Positions 42,137 through 50,946 of a stretch of DNA of 64,000 nt are shown in pieces. Where the stretch lies: assembly GCA_030690265.1 (NCBI GenBank), contig JAUYHA010000077.1, forward strand, positions 1 to 64,000, read 5' to 3'. The first letter of the stretch is position 1. Every line of letters starts with the position of its first letter. The notes under the pieces are model-generated. The model did not search any database, was not told where the DNA came from, and was given only the letters and a program-made list of their open reading frames with translations. Source of the DNA: Dehalococcoidales bacterium (lineage in GTDB: Bacteria; Chloroflexota; Dehalococcoidia; Dehalococcoidales; UBA2162). Position numbers and translations under genes: made by a program.

Positions 42137-42784
42137 ATGGTCCGGGCGAGATTCTCCGAGATTAAAGAAAGCTGGACTATCGGGGTTAAGAACACGGCTC
42201 TGGTAGTGATTGACATGCAACGGGCATACGTAGACCAGGGAGCTCCCTTTGAATGCGTTGGGGCTAGAGAGATGGTGCCCGGGATAAATGAACTTACCGC
42301 CATATGCCGTTCACTCAAAATCCCGGTAATCTTCGTCAAGATGAGCCGCCGTGCTGACTTATCTGACTCAGACTTTATGAAAGATTTGGAGCCAAAACCT
42401 GCGGTTGGCGAAATGGAGGCATACGAAGGGAAAAAGGGTGCTGAATTTTGTCCCGGGTTGAATGTAGATGAGGATGATTATATAGTTACCAAAATCCGTT
42501 ACAGTGCTCTAATCCCGGGTTCGTCCACCTTGGAGCCGTTACTTCGGGGGCTGGGTAGAGATAGCTTCATTATCTGCGGGGTTGCCACAGATGTGTGTGT
42601 TGGAACGACGACTATGGATGGGATGATGCTTGGTTTCAAAGTATTCTTTGTTGGTGATTTAACCGCCTCAATTAGTGAAGAACGCCGTAAGACAGCATTG
42701 GAGGTATACGACATGCATTTTGCCAAAGTGATAACTTTTAATGAAGTAATGAAGGAGCTAGCACAACTCAAAGCCGGGCGATAG
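42137..42784 (+). CDS. Isochorismatase-family cysteine hydrolase
   Basis: 215 residues with the catalytic aspartate in TALVVIDMQRAYVD near 20, a lysine in VTKIRYSAL near 120, and the nucleophile cysteine with its cis-peptide in ICGVATDVCVGTT near 150-160. Such enzymes hydrolyse isochorismate, nicotinamide, N-carbamoyl compounds or other amides; the substrate is not clear. TAAGGAGG precedes ATG 42137. It is one unit of the palindrome-separated array. Confidence 0.88.
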   Translation: MVRARFSEIKESWTIGVKNTALVVIDMQRAYVDQGAPFECVGAREMVPGINELTAICRSLKIPVIFVKMSRRADLSDSDFMKDLEPKPAVGEMEAYEGKKGAEFCPGLNVDEDDYIVTKIRYSALIPGSSTLEPLLRGLGRDSFIICGVATDVCVGTTTMDGMMLGFKVFFVGDLTASISEERRKTALEVYDMHFAKVITFNEVMKELAQLKAGR

Positions 42785-42798
42785 GCTGTTTTGGCTAC

Positions 42799-42813
42799 GG
42801 CTGACAAGCCAGC
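42799..42813 (+). repeat. Palindromic core, site 4
   Basis: GGCTGACAAGCCAGC then AAAAG, as at sites 2 and 3, lies 15 bases after the isochorismatase stop. No tRNA 3' end is present at this site. Confidence 0.75.
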
Positions 42814-42910
42814 AAAAGGGAGGCTACGGCTGTAGATGGAATACATTTGAATAGTCGAAAGGAACACCGCTATTAGACTATCCCGTTTTGGTTCATTTTT
42901 CCTGGGGTTA

Positions 42911-44065
42911 GTGCCTCTCTTTGTGCTGGCACACTTCGGTCATCATCTCATTGCTGCACTGCTGCAGCCGCTTTTACCCTTTATCCGTGATGATTTTGCC
43001 CTCGGTTACGCTCAGGCAGGCTGGGTAGTGTCAGCCTTCACTCTGGCTTACGGCTTCTCCCAGCTGCCGGCGGGGTGGCTGGCAGACCGTATCGGCTCCC
43101 GCATACTGATTACCTTAGGCATTTCAGGCGTGGCGGCATGTGGATTCCTGGTTGGTCTTTCACCAAGCTACACGGTAATGGTTATTTTCCTGGTAGTGAT
43201 GGGAGTCATTGGTGGAGGCTATCATCCGGCTGCCTCACCTCTGGTCTCGGCATCAGTTGAGGAGCAAAACCGTGGTCGAGCACTGGGGCTTCACCAGATA
43301 GGGGGCACCGCCAGTTTTTTCCTGACGCCGCTAATTGCCGTCGGTATTGCCAGCGCCCTGGGGGGTTGGCGCGGCTCCTTCACCGCACTGTCTGTGCTCA
43401 TATTCATATTCGGCATTATATTATTTGTCCTTCTGGGCAAACGGGGCTATACCAGACAGAATAAAGAGCAAAAACCAGAGAGTCATGCTGAGACAGCCCC
43501 AACCCGGAGCTATTTACGCCGTCTGATACCCTTCATTATTCTGGGTACGACTGTCCAGATTTCGGTTTTCTCAACGATTTCATTCATTCCCCTGTTTGCC
43601 GTTGACCACCTTGGAGTTGGTGAGGAAGCAGGAGCCGCTTTGCTGTCTTTGTTTCATTCCTCCGGTTTATGGGCAGGTCCTCTGGGTGGATACCTTTCCG
43701 ACCGGGTAGGCAAGGTTCCGGTGATGCTTTTTGTCAGCATTATAAGTGGCCCTGCCATCTACCTGTTGAGCCTGGTGAGTTTTGGCTGGAGTATCTCTCT
43801 GGTTCTGGTTGTCCTCGGCATCTGTCAGTATGCGGCTATGCCGGTGAGCGAGGCTTATGTTATTACTCATGTCCCGGAACGCAAGCGTTCGACAGCGCTT
43901 GGCATCTATTATTTCGTCAGTAGAGGGGGGCCCGGCCTGCTTATGCCGGCAATAGGCTATCTTTTTGACCGGTTTGACTTCGGCACCAGCTTTACTGTGG
44001 TAGGGGTTACTGCCCTGGCAGTGAACCTTGCCTGCTCCCTGTTTTTGTGGGGAAGTCGGGACTGA
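42911..44065 (+). CDS. MFS transporter
   Basis: The 384-residue protein has twelve hydrophobic segments and the MFS loop motif GWLADRIGSRILI near residue 55, with a second copy GGYLSDRVGKVPV in the C-terminal half. It resembles fosmidomycin-resistance and oxalate/formate-like carriers, with no clear substrate. GTG 42911 is used as the start with GGGG just before it; the frame stays open upstream to 42851 without a standard start codon. It is one unit of the array. Confidence 0.85.
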   Translation: MPLFVLAHFGHHLIAALLQPLLPFIRDDFALGYAQAGWVVSAFTLAYGFSQLPAGWLADRIGSRILITLGISGVAACGFLVGLSPSYTVMVIFLVVMGVIGGGYHPAASPLVSASVEEQNRGRALGLHQIGGTASFFLTPLIAVGIASALGGWRGSFTALSVLIFIFGIILFVLLGKRGYTRQNKEQKPESHAETAPTRSYLRRLIPFIILGTTVQISVFSTISFIPLFAVDHLGVGEEAGAALLSLFHSSGLWAGPLGGYLSDRVGKVPVMLFVSIISGPAIYLLSLVSFGWSISLVLVVLGICQYAAMPVSEAYVITHVPERKRSTALGIYYFVSRGGPGLLMPAIGYLFDRFDFGTSFTVVGVTALAVNLACSLFLWGSRD

Positions 44066-44084
44066 CCGTTTCTCAAGTAGCTTA

Positions 44085-44099
44085 GGCTGACAAGCCAGC
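44085..44099 (+). repeat. Palindromic core, site 5
   Basis: GGCTGACAAGCCAGC lies 20 bases after the MFS stop and 12 bases before the YkgJ-like start. It is the last full copy seen. Confidence 0.75.
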
Positions 44100-44110
44100 G
44101 GGGAAAAAAG

Positions 44111-44503
44111 ATGGGCACTAAACTCAGGAGGAGACCCAGGTGCTGTATGTGTGGCGAGTGCTGCCGGGCGCCCGTTGTCTTAATTACCAAGCCCGCAGAC
44201 TACCGGCGGTGGATACGGCAGGAAAGGTGGGATATCCTCCGCTATGCTTCGGAGCCTCCCCTGCGAGGTTATGGCGACCTGTGGATAGCCATAAAAGACG
44301 ATGAAGGGACCGGATATTGCCCGTTTATTGAGAAAATCAGTCCTGACAAATATATCTGCACAATCCATGATACTAAACCGAAAGTGTGCAAAGAGTTCCG
44401 CTGTGAATGGGCTTACGGGGCTGGCAAAAAGGGAGTCCCTTTCAAGACCGAACGAGGTTGGACTGACCGGGCTAAACGGCTGGGCTACGGACCGAGAGAG
44501 TGA
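44111..44503 (+). CDS. YkgJ-family zinc/iron-chelating protein
   Basis: 130 residues with the cysteine cluster CCMCGECCRAP near 11-21 and further cysteines in GTGYCPF, YICTIHDTKPKVCKEFRC. This CxxxCxxCC family (YkgJ/UPF0153) is thought to bind a metal or iron-sulfur cluster; its function is unknown. It follows palindrome site 5 and is the last unit of the array. Confidence 0.87.
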   Translation: MGTKLRRRPRCCMCGECCRAPVVLITKPADYRRWIRQERWDILRYASEPPLRGYGDLWIAIKDDEGTGYCPFIEKISPDKYICTIHDTKPKVCKEFRCEWAYGAGKKGVPFKTERGWTDRAKRLGYGPRE

Positions 44504-44974
44504 AGTTGACAGGGGTATGGCTCCAATTTTTCTTTGCTCCGGGAAAGTATATTTTGCAAACAAAAAGAGCAGACCTTCTATTTGAAGCCCTGCCCACATT
44601 TCGTTCCACTTTCTCTCCCTATCGGCTGTCACCGCCGGATGGGTGCCTCTTTTTCGCAATTACGAGGCCATAATCCTGGAGAGCCTGGGAACCTTCACAT
44701 TATATTTATCTATTACGGGTTCTTTTCCCTCCTTATCTTCTTTATCATTGTATTTAATCACACTGTCTTTAGCAGGTCTGTAACTTTTGTCACTCAATTC
44801 AATGTCATTGCGAGGGACACAGTCCGAAACAATCTATATGAATAATCTATAGAGATTGCCACGTCGTCCTTCCCAGGAAGGACTCCTCGCAATGACATAC
44901 GACCCCCTGTACTGTCATTGCGACCGACCTGCCTGGCAAGGCTTCAGGCGGGAGCGTGGCAATCTATAAAGATT
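44504..44974. other. 471-base gap with repeats and a doubtful small frame
   Basis: The right part holds the TGTCATTGCGAG element (44803-44897) and another half-copy near 44913-44960. On the minus strand, 44797-44660 is open for 45 codons from a TTG (charged, with KEDKEGKEPVIDKYNVKVPR), but its start lies in the repeat edge and no ribosome-binding site is seen. Nothing else is convincing. Confidence 0.4.
44803..44897. repeat. Inverted-end repeat TGTCATTGCGAG, copy 2
   Basis: Ends TGTCATTGCGAG (44803-44814) and CTCGCAATGACA (44886-44897) with an inner hairpin CCTTCCCAGGAAGG. A further TGTCATTGCGA start at 44911 suggests two elements side by side. Confidence 0.78.
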
Positions 44975-45157
44975 TTAGCCCTGCTCCCCTGCCTTTTCTA
45001 CCGGCACGGAGTGAGCTATGATTTCAATGTTACAGGTTCCGCCGTGGGCTTCGCACCATGCCTGGCACTTCTCCGCCCATTCCTTTTCCGGATAGGCAGC
45101 ACCACAGGCTTCGCACAAATAGAGTGTTTTATCCTCTTGAATTAATTGTTTGACCAC
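44975..45157 (-). CDS. Small zinc-ribbon-like protein
   Basis: 60 residues with CEACGAAYPEKEWAEKCQAWC, a four-cysteine pattern resembling a treble-clef or rubredoxin-like zinc site, and a C-terminal CNIEIIAHSV. Similar tiny proteins occur in anaerobic bacteria and archaea; function unknown. It lies divergent from dprA. Confidence 0.72.
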   Translation of the reverse strand: MVKQLIQEDKTLYLCEACGAAYPEKEWAEKCQAWCEAHGGTCNIEIIAHSVPVEKAGEQG

Positions 45158-45253
45158 CTCTTATCTTAACCTCTAATTTATTATATTTATTATACCATTT
45201 CACAGCAAGCTAAATTGTCATCAAATTATCTCTATGCTAGAATTGCTCTGGAA

Positions 45254-46375
45254 ATGAGCAGGGAAGAGATTAAATACTGGGTGGGGTTTAGCCTGGTACC
45301 GGGTATCGGCCGGGTCAAGTTCGGTCAGCTTGAGAGCTATTTTAAAAGCCTGGAGAATGCCTGGCAGGCGGCTCCTGCCGAGCTAAGGCAGGCGGGGCTG
45401 GATAGCGGGGCGATACGGGCTATTACCTCCTGGCGACCCAAAGTTTCTCTGGAAGCGGAGATGGAGAAGCTGGAGCGCTACGGGGTAAAGGTGTTTACCT
45501 GCCACGATGATGGTTATCCCTCCCGCCTGAAAGAAATCTATGACTATCCGCCGGTGCTTTATGTCAGGGGTTCCCTGCTCCCCGAGGACGAGTGGTCCCT
45601 GGCGGTAGTGGGTACCCGCCGGGCAAGCGTCTACGGCAGACAGGTAACGGAAGAGATTGTCGCTGACCTTGCCCGGAGTAAAATCACCGTTGTCAGCGGC
45701 CTGGCTAAGGGGATTGACTCTGTAGCCCACCGCACTGCCCTGGCAGCCGGGGGCAGGAGCCTGGCCGTGTTTGGCTGCGGGCTGGATATTGTCTACCCGG
45801 CGGAGAATGTCGAGATGGCTCGCCGCATCATGCAGCAGGGAGCTTTGATAAGTGAGTACCCTCTGGGCACCAGGCCGAGAGCGGATAATTTCCCCCGCCG
45901 TAACCGCATCATGAGCGGAATCTGCTTGGGAGTGCTGGTGGTTGAAGCCGGAGAAAGTAGTGGAGCGATGATTACCGCCCACCTGGCACTGGAGCAAAAC
46001 AGGGAGGTCTTTGCTATCCCGGGCAGCATTCTTTCGCCGGCCAGCCGGGGGACCAACCAGCTTATCCAGGAAGGAGCCAAGCTGGTCCGTAGCTATACCG
46101 ACATTCTGGAGGAGCTGAACCTGACGGCAGTTGCCCAGCAGATAGAAATGAAAGAAATAATACCCCCATCGGATACCGAGTCCTTATTATTAAAGCAACT
46201 GGGTGCCGAGCCGGCTCATATTGATGAGGTCTGCCGCTCCAGCGGTCTACCCATATCAACGGTCTCCAGCACCCTGGCGATGATGGAGCTTAAGGGCATG
46301 GTCAGGCAGGTGGGAGCAATGAATTATATCCTGGCTAGAGAAACCAGGGAGGAATACGGGGTTAAAGCAGAATAA
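45254..46375 (+). CDS. dprA: DNA processing protein DprA
   Basis: 373 residues: an N-terminal helix-hairpin-helix region (SLVPGIGRVKFGQL), the DprA Rossmann domain with VVGTRRASVYG, VVSGLAKGIDSVAH and FPRRNRIMSGI, and a C-terminal winged helix. DprA loads RecA on incoming single-stranded DNA in transformation. ATG 45254 fits the family start better than the frame opening at 45215. Its stop overlaps the topA ATG by one base. Confidence 0.93.
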   Translation: MSREEIKYWVGFSLVPGIGRVKFGQLESYFKSLENAWQAAPAELRQAGLDSGAIRAITSWRPKVSLEAEMEKLERYGVKVFTCHDDGYPSRLKEIYDYPPVLYVRGSLLPEDEWSLAVVGTRRASVYGRQVTEEIVADLARSKITVVSGLAKGIDSVAHRTALAAGGRSLAVFGCGLDIVYPAENVEMARRIMQQGALISEYPLGTRPRADNFPRRNRIMSGICLGVLVVEAGESSGAMITAHLALEQNREVFAIPGSILSPASRGTNQLIQEGAKLVRSYTDILEELNLTAVAQQIEMKEIIPPSDTESLLLKQLGAEPAHIDEVCRSSGLPISTVSSTLAMMELKGMVRQVGAMNYILARETREEYGVKAE

Positions 46376-48492
46376 TGGCTAAGAAAACAAATCTGGTTAT
46401 TGTGGAATCGCCGGCTAAGGCAAGGACACTGGGCAGAATTCTGGGCAGTGATTACAGCCTGAAAGCATCTCTGGGTCATATCAGAGACTTGCCCAAGAGC
46501 AAGCTGGGGGTCGATGTCGAAAACAACTTCACCCCGGCCTATGTCGTGCCCAGGGCGAAGAGCAAGATTGTCCGTGAGCTTAGAGAAGCCGCCAGAACGG
46601 CTTCTACCGTCTATCTGGCTACCGACCCCGACCGTGAGGGAGAAGCCATCTCCTGGCACCTGGTCGAGGTGATGAAATCAAACAAGACACCTTACCGGCG
46701 GGTGGTCTTCCACGAGATAACTGAAGAGGCAATCAAAAATGCCTTCCAGCATTCCCGCTCCATAGATATGCAGCTGGTCAATGCCCAGCAGGCAAGGCGG
46801 GTTCTGGACAGACTGGTCGGCTACAAGCTCAGCCCGCTGCTCTGGAAAAAGGTCAGAGGAGGGCTTTCAGCAGGCAGGGTGCAGTCGGTGGCACTGAAGA
46901 TTATTGTCGACCGTGAGCGAGAAATTGGGCAGTTCGTGCCGAAAGAGTACTGGACTATTGAAGCCGAGCTGACTAAAAAAGCCAAAGAAGCAGGCTTCCG
47001 TGCCCTGCTGGTTGGCCTGGTGAACGGCGATAAGATGGAGATTAATAACCAGGCGGAAGCCGGCAGGATTGAAAAGGAGCTGGAGAGAGGGGATTACCGG
47101 GTTATCAAGGTGACGACTAAAAAGGTGACCCGCCAGCCGGCGCCGCCCTTTACCACCAGCACCCTGCAGCAGGAAGCCTGGCGCCGGCTCCGCTTTTCGG
47201 CCGCTCAGACGATGGCTATTGCCCAGCAGCTTTACGAGGGTTTGCCTGTGGGCAATGAGGGAAGTGTCGGGCTTATTACCTATATGCGGACCGACTCCAC
47301 CCGCGTGGCTCGTTCTGCCATCGTTGAAGCCAGGGAATATATCGAGGCTAAATACGGGGCTGAGTTTCTTCCTCCCCACGCCCGTTCTTTTATCAAAGTG
47401 GCTAAAGGAGCCCAGGAGGCACACGAAGCGATTCGCCCCACCAGAATTCAACGGGAGCCAGCCCGGATTAAGCAATACTTAAATAATAACCAGTTCCGGC
47501 TCTACGAGCTTATCTGGAAGCGGATGGTAGCCAGCCAGATGGCGGCCGCCATATTTGATAACACCACTGTTGATATTGAAGCCAGGTGTCTCATTACTCA
47601 CTATCTTTTTAGAGCTTCCAGCTCGGTCAACCGCTTTCCAGGCTTTATCGTTCTCTATACCGAGCAGAAGGACGATGGCGAGGAAGAGGAAAAGCAGTCC
47701 CCCCTCCCCCGCCTGGAAAAGGGGGATAAGCTGAACCTGCTGGGACTTTTCCCGGAGCAGCATTTTACCCAGCCCCCGCCCCGCTTCACCGAAGCCACCC
47801 TGATTAAGATGCTGGAGCAGTGGGGTATCGGGCGTCCCAGCACCTATGCCCCCATCCTCTCCACCATTCAGGAGCGGGAATATGTTGCCAGAGCCAACGG
47901 CAGTCTTAAGCCTACGGAACTGGGTTTTATCGTTAATGACCTGGTCAACCAGTATTTCCCCGAGATTGTCGATATCAAGTTCACCGCCCGTATGGAAGAC
48001 GAGCTGGATGAAATAGCCAATGCAAAAAGAGACTGGGTGGGCGTTGTGCAGGACTTTTACACTTCCTTTGAGAAGGACTTAGCCAGGGCTACTCAGCTTA
48101 TGGAGAGGGTGAAAATACCCGATGAAGTAACCGACGAAACCTGCCCTGAAGGCCATCCCCTGGTGGTCAAGACCGGGCGGTTCGGCAAGTTCCTTGCCTG
48201 CAGCAAGTACCCGGAGCACAAGTATACCCGCTCCTTTCAGATTAAGACGGGCGTCAAGTGCCCCGAGTGCGGCGGCGATTTAATCCAGAGAGTAAATAAA
48301 AAGAAACGCACCTTCTACGGCTGCAGCAACTACCCGAAGTGCACCTTCGCCACCAACTTCAAGCCCCTCCCTCAGCCCTGCCCCGAATGCGGCGGCTTGA
48401 TGACCCTCTACCGACAAAACTGGGGCAGATGTATTAAATGCGGGCAGAGGGAGAAGGTTAAAGAGGCAGAGACAAGCGTGAGTAAAAGATAG
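46375..48492 (+). CDS. topA: DNA topoisomerase I
   Basis: A 705-residue type IA topoisomerase: TOPRIM domain (VIVESPAKARTL, ATDPDREGEA), catalytic Tyr 303 in GLITYMRTDS, and a C-terminal set of zinc ribbons (CPECGGDLIQ with CSNYPKC, and CPECGGLM with CIKCGQ). It relaxes negative supercoils. dprA-topA is a common bacterial pairing. The A/T-rich island starts 57 bases after its stop. Confidence 0.95.
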   Translation: MAKKTNLVIVESPAKARTLGRILGSDYSLKASLGHIRDLPKSKLGVDVENNFTPAYVVPRAKSKIVRELREAARTASTVYLATDPDREGEAISWHLVEVMKSNKTPYRRVVFHEITEEAIKNAFQHSRSIDMQLVNAQQARRVLDRLVGYKLSPLLWKKVRGGLSAGRVQSVALKIIVDREREIGQFVPKEYWTIEAELTKKAKEAGFRALLVGLVNGDKMEINNQAEAGRIEKELERGDYRVIKVTTKKVTRQPAPPFTTSTLQQEAWRRLRFSAAQTMAIAQQLYEGLPVGNEGSVGLITYMRTDSTRVARSAIVEAREYIEAKYGAEFLPPHARSFIKVAKGAQEAHEAIRPTRIQREPARIKQYLNNNQFRLYELIWKRMVASQMAAAIFDNTTVDIEARCLITHYLFRASSSVNRFPGFIVLYTEQKDDGEEEEKQSPLPRLEKGDKLNLLGLFPEQHFTQPPPRFTEATLIKMLEQWGIGRPSTYAPILSTIQEREYVARANGSLKPTELGFIVNDLVNQYFPEIVDIKFTARMEDELDEIANAKRDWVGVVQDFYTSFEKDLARATQLMERVKIPDEVTDETCPEGHPLVVKTGRFGKFLACSKYPEHKYTRSFQIKTGVKCPECGGDLIQRVNKKKRTFYGCSNYPKCTFATNFKPLPQPCPECGGLMTLYRQNWGRCIKCGQREKVKEAETSVSKR

Positions 48493-48548
48493 ATAGAATT
48501 GCTAGAATCTTAGGGGGTGGGGTGGTAAAATAGGCAAAAGGAGAAGCT

Positions 48549-49163
48549 ATGAAATCTAATCATAGTACTACGACTGACATTTTTCAGGATGTAGAACCAA
48601 GGCAGTTATCTTTTGGAATAGCTATTCTTAACAAGGAAAGATTTGTCGATGCTTTGGAGAAGTGTAACTCAATAGATGACTTTTCATCGCTTAAAAATAA
48701 AATAGCAGCGATACGACAAATAATAACCTCACCCAGAGATGATAGTCAGGGATTACTTAATATAGATTCTAACGGAGATACAATATCGCTTCGTAAAGAT
48801 GTGCTGATTTCTGAACTCAATCAGATTTTAGATGCGCAGATTATTGGAAGAGCTAAATATTATTTGAAACGACTGGAAGACGGAATTCAAAAAGTCAAAA
48901 CCAGCAAAATAAATGATATTAATCTTCATAGATGGAAAGAATACGATGAGATTATTACCGATAGCCTCTGGCGGTTAGATAAGAGAGACGCATCAGGTGC
49001 CCACCTGGGCTGGTATTGGGGCAATTTCATTCCGCAGATTCCCCATCAAATGATGCTCAGATATACCAAGAAAGGCGATTGGGTTCTGGATACCTTTGTT
49101 GGTAGTGGGACTACCCTGATTGAGTGCCGAAGGTTAGGGAGAAATGGAATTGGAAAATTATAG
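48549..49163 (+). pseudogene. Truncated DNA methyltransferase
   Basis: 204 residues ending soon after the SAM motif VLDTFVGSGTTLIECRRLGR, the point where related methylases read on into an acidic strand and then a DPPY-type catalytic motif. No DPPY, NPPY or PPxW motif is present, so the fragment should be inactive. AAAGGAG precedes ATG 48549. Base use is A/T-rich, in contrast to topA. It is read as the N-terminal half of a gene that lost its 3' part. Confidence 0.72.
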
Positions 49164-49332
49164 GATTACAATTATAGCTAAAGTGGTTTCATCTTTGCCA
49201 AGAGAGGATTTAGAGGCAAAATTAGTCGCAGCACTTTTTGATGTAGAAACTGAAATGAAAATCAGTGACGGAGATAATGAGCAATTTGAAGTCGTGGATT
49301 ACGAATTAACAGAAGCGATTCCGATTGGTTAG
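49144..49332 (+). CDS. Small protein of unknown function
   Basis: 62 residues overlapping the end of the methylase fragment by 20 bases, with AGGGAGAA before the ATG. Strongly acidic (KISDGDNEQFEVVDYE) and without known motifs. It may mark the point where a deletion fused the methylase to an unrelated gene. Not recognised. Confidence 0.45.
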   Translation: MELENYRITIIAKVVSSLPREDLEAKLVAALFDVETEMKISDGDNEQFEVVDYELTEAIPIG

Positions 49333-49382
49333 TCAAAACTTTAATTGAAATGAAAATATCAGTATGAAAAATTTGAGGGAAT

Positions 49383-49595
49383 ATGCCTAAACTGAAATCT
49401 AAGGTAGTTAACGGGGATAAATTCTTTTACTCTGGTTCATTTGATATAGATGATTTTATTGGTGATGGCGTATGGTGGTTGGAACTTTATGATAGCCATC
49501 GAAATAAAATTTATGATAAACCTTTTGCTTCAAGTATGGGCAAATCAGGTATGTATCGGATTAAAGATATTATCAAGCAAGAATTCTTAACATAG
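49383..49595 (+). CDS. Small protein of unknown function
   Basis: 70 residues, mixed polar, with FDIDDFIGDGVWWLELYD and no recognised motif. It precedes the nuclease gene by 19 bases and may be co-transcribed with it. Confidence 0.45.
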   Translation: MPKLKSKVVNGDKFFYSGSFDIDDFIGDGVWWLELYDSHRNKIYDKPFASSMGKSGMYRIKDIIKQEFLT

Positions 49596-49614
49596 TAATT
49601 AGGGAGAATATGTT

Positions 49615-50643
49615 ATGAGAGGGCATGTTTTTATAACCGACAAAGATACCTTCCCGATAGTCAGAGATAACAGTTTCTGGGGCGTAGGGATAAAAGATAT
49701 ACCCAATACATTAGAGGAAGTAGTTAAGGAAAATTTAAGGAATAGTAGGAGCCCATATTTTGGAATGATGGGCGATATTTTAGGTACACGGATAGGAGAT
49801 GTGGTTTTTCTTTATGAAAGACAAGTGGGATTCCACGGAATATATAAAATTACGAGTGAGCCATTTTTTGATGCTACGCCGATAGGGTGTGTTGGGGAAA
49901 TTTGGCCTATGAGGGTAAAGATAGAATGCTTAAATTATTTCCCTAAACCGGTGCCTGAAGATTACCTATTCTCTACGAGAGAATATGAATCCAAATTTTG
50001 GGGGTGGTTTTACAGGAAAATACAGGGTGCGAGAGGAATTAACACTATAAATCCTGAGGCCACCGAGGCCCTTATTGAATTGCTTGTAAAGATGAACGGG
50101 AATGCCATAAACAAGCCCTCCTGGATTAAACCTTACCCCTCAAAAAATATTACCAAAATTACATTACCTTTGGATAGAGAGGGCAAGGTCTATTTGGAAG
50201 ATATATTACGAGCGTGGTTAATTTCAAATATTGATAACCCCAACCGAAAAGATTTAAGGGATATTTTTGGTCCTACCGAGGATATAGAATGGTTTGCTAA
50301 TAATGTGCCTTATCATGTTACACGAAAAAATATTGACGTCCTTTGTTATCACAAGAATATGAAATACACAGGTTTCCCGATTAGGTATCAATTTAGCGTT
50401 GTAGAATTAAAAAGAGATAGAGCCAAACCCGAAGACGTAACACAGGTTATCAATTACTCAAAATGGGTAGCGGGTCGGCTGGCGAACAGTGAAATAGAAA
50501 CTGTTCGACCTATTCTGATTGCCTTTGGTTTTGATGAAGAAACAATGACAAAAGCAAGAGACAGCGATTTTAGCGATAGAGGAATCTCTCTTTTCCGGTA
50601 TGAAGTGAAAAGTAGTGATTTAAGATTTGAAAAGGTAAGCTAA
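49615..50643 (+). CDS. Putative EVE/PUA-like plus PD-(D/E)XK endonuclease
   Basis: 342 residues. The first 120 or so read like an EVE/PUA-fold reader domain (IGDVVFLYERQVGFHGIYKI, then WPMRVKIECLNYFPKPVP). The last 130 contain a NucS/DUF91-like nuclease core: Asp 241 (KNIDVLC), Glu 264 and Lys 266 (VVELKRD), Gln 277 (VTQVINYSKWV). Reader-nuclease fusions of this design cut DNA bearing modified bases, so a modification-dependent restriction role is likely but inferred. GGGAGAA precedes the ATG. The gene is A/T-rich like the rest of the island. Confidence 0.65.
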   Translation: MRGHVFITDKDTFPIVRDNSFWGVGIKDIPNTLEEVVKENLRNSRSPYFGMMGDILGTRIGDVVFLYERQVGFHGIYKITSEPFFDATPIGCVGEIWPMRVKIECLNYFPKPVPEDYLFSTREYESKFWGWFYRKIQGARGINTINPEATEALIELLVKMNGNAINKPSWIKPYPSKNITKITLPLDREGKVYLEDILRAWLISNIDNPNRKDLRDIFGPTEDIEWFANNVPYHVTRKNIDVLCYHKNMKYTGFPIRYQFSVVELKRDRAKPEDVTQVINYSKWVAGRLANSEIETVRPILIAFGFDEETMTKARDSDFSDRGISLFRYEVKSSDLRFEKVS

Positions 50644-50875
50644 TGAAGAGAAAAGAAATGCCTCACAGAATAACTTATGGAAAAGCCGTTATTGTGAATA
50701 TTGTAAGAAAACTGGGGAGAGAGGTACTTTTATCGGTATAAATTACTTCTATACAGGAGATGATTCCTGGGATAGTAATGTAGCAGATGATGATGAGCAA
50801 GGTTGCTTCGGGTGTTTTTGGTATGATCCAGAAACTTGGAGGAATAGTTTAAATAACGAGTTAAAAGAAAGATGA
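50643..50875 (+). pseudogene. Frameshifted small zinc-ribbon gene
   Basis: From ATG 50643 the frame reads MKRKEMPHRITYGK and then becomes nonsense; a -1 shift at GGAAAAG (near 50680) continues as RYCEYCKKTGERGTFIG, later GCFGCFWYDPETW, to the TGA at 50873. The two Cys pairs suggest a zinc ribbon. No start codon exists in the second frame. Likely a one-base deletion in an A run. Confidence 0.55.
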
Positions 50876-50934
50876 CAAAACCAGTTAGAGTGCGGTTTGC
50901 CCCCAGTCCCACCGGCACTCTTTGTGAAGGATAA
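50872..50934 (+). pseudogene. gltX: gltX 5' remnant (glutamyl-tRNA synthetase)
   Basis: The 20 codons MTKPVRVRFAPSPTGTLCEG match the start of glutamyl-tRNA synthetase (RFAPSPTG is the first half of its HIGH signature region) and then stop at TAA. Its HIGH motif and the whole body are missing; xer follows directly. The island end therefore lies against a deleted gltX, so an intact copy must be elsewhere in the genome. Confidence 0.8.
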
Positions 50935-50946
50935 TTGAAAGTAGCA

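Noticed and set aside
42851-42911. A non-standard ATT start for the MFS gene
   Set aside because: GTG 42911 gives a family-like start with GGGG before it, so the upstream open frame is not needed.
44534-44845. A plus-strand 103-codon frame in the gap after the YkgJ-like gene
   Set aside because: It runs into the TGTCATTGCGAG repeat, has no ribosome-binding site and shows no protein-like pattern.
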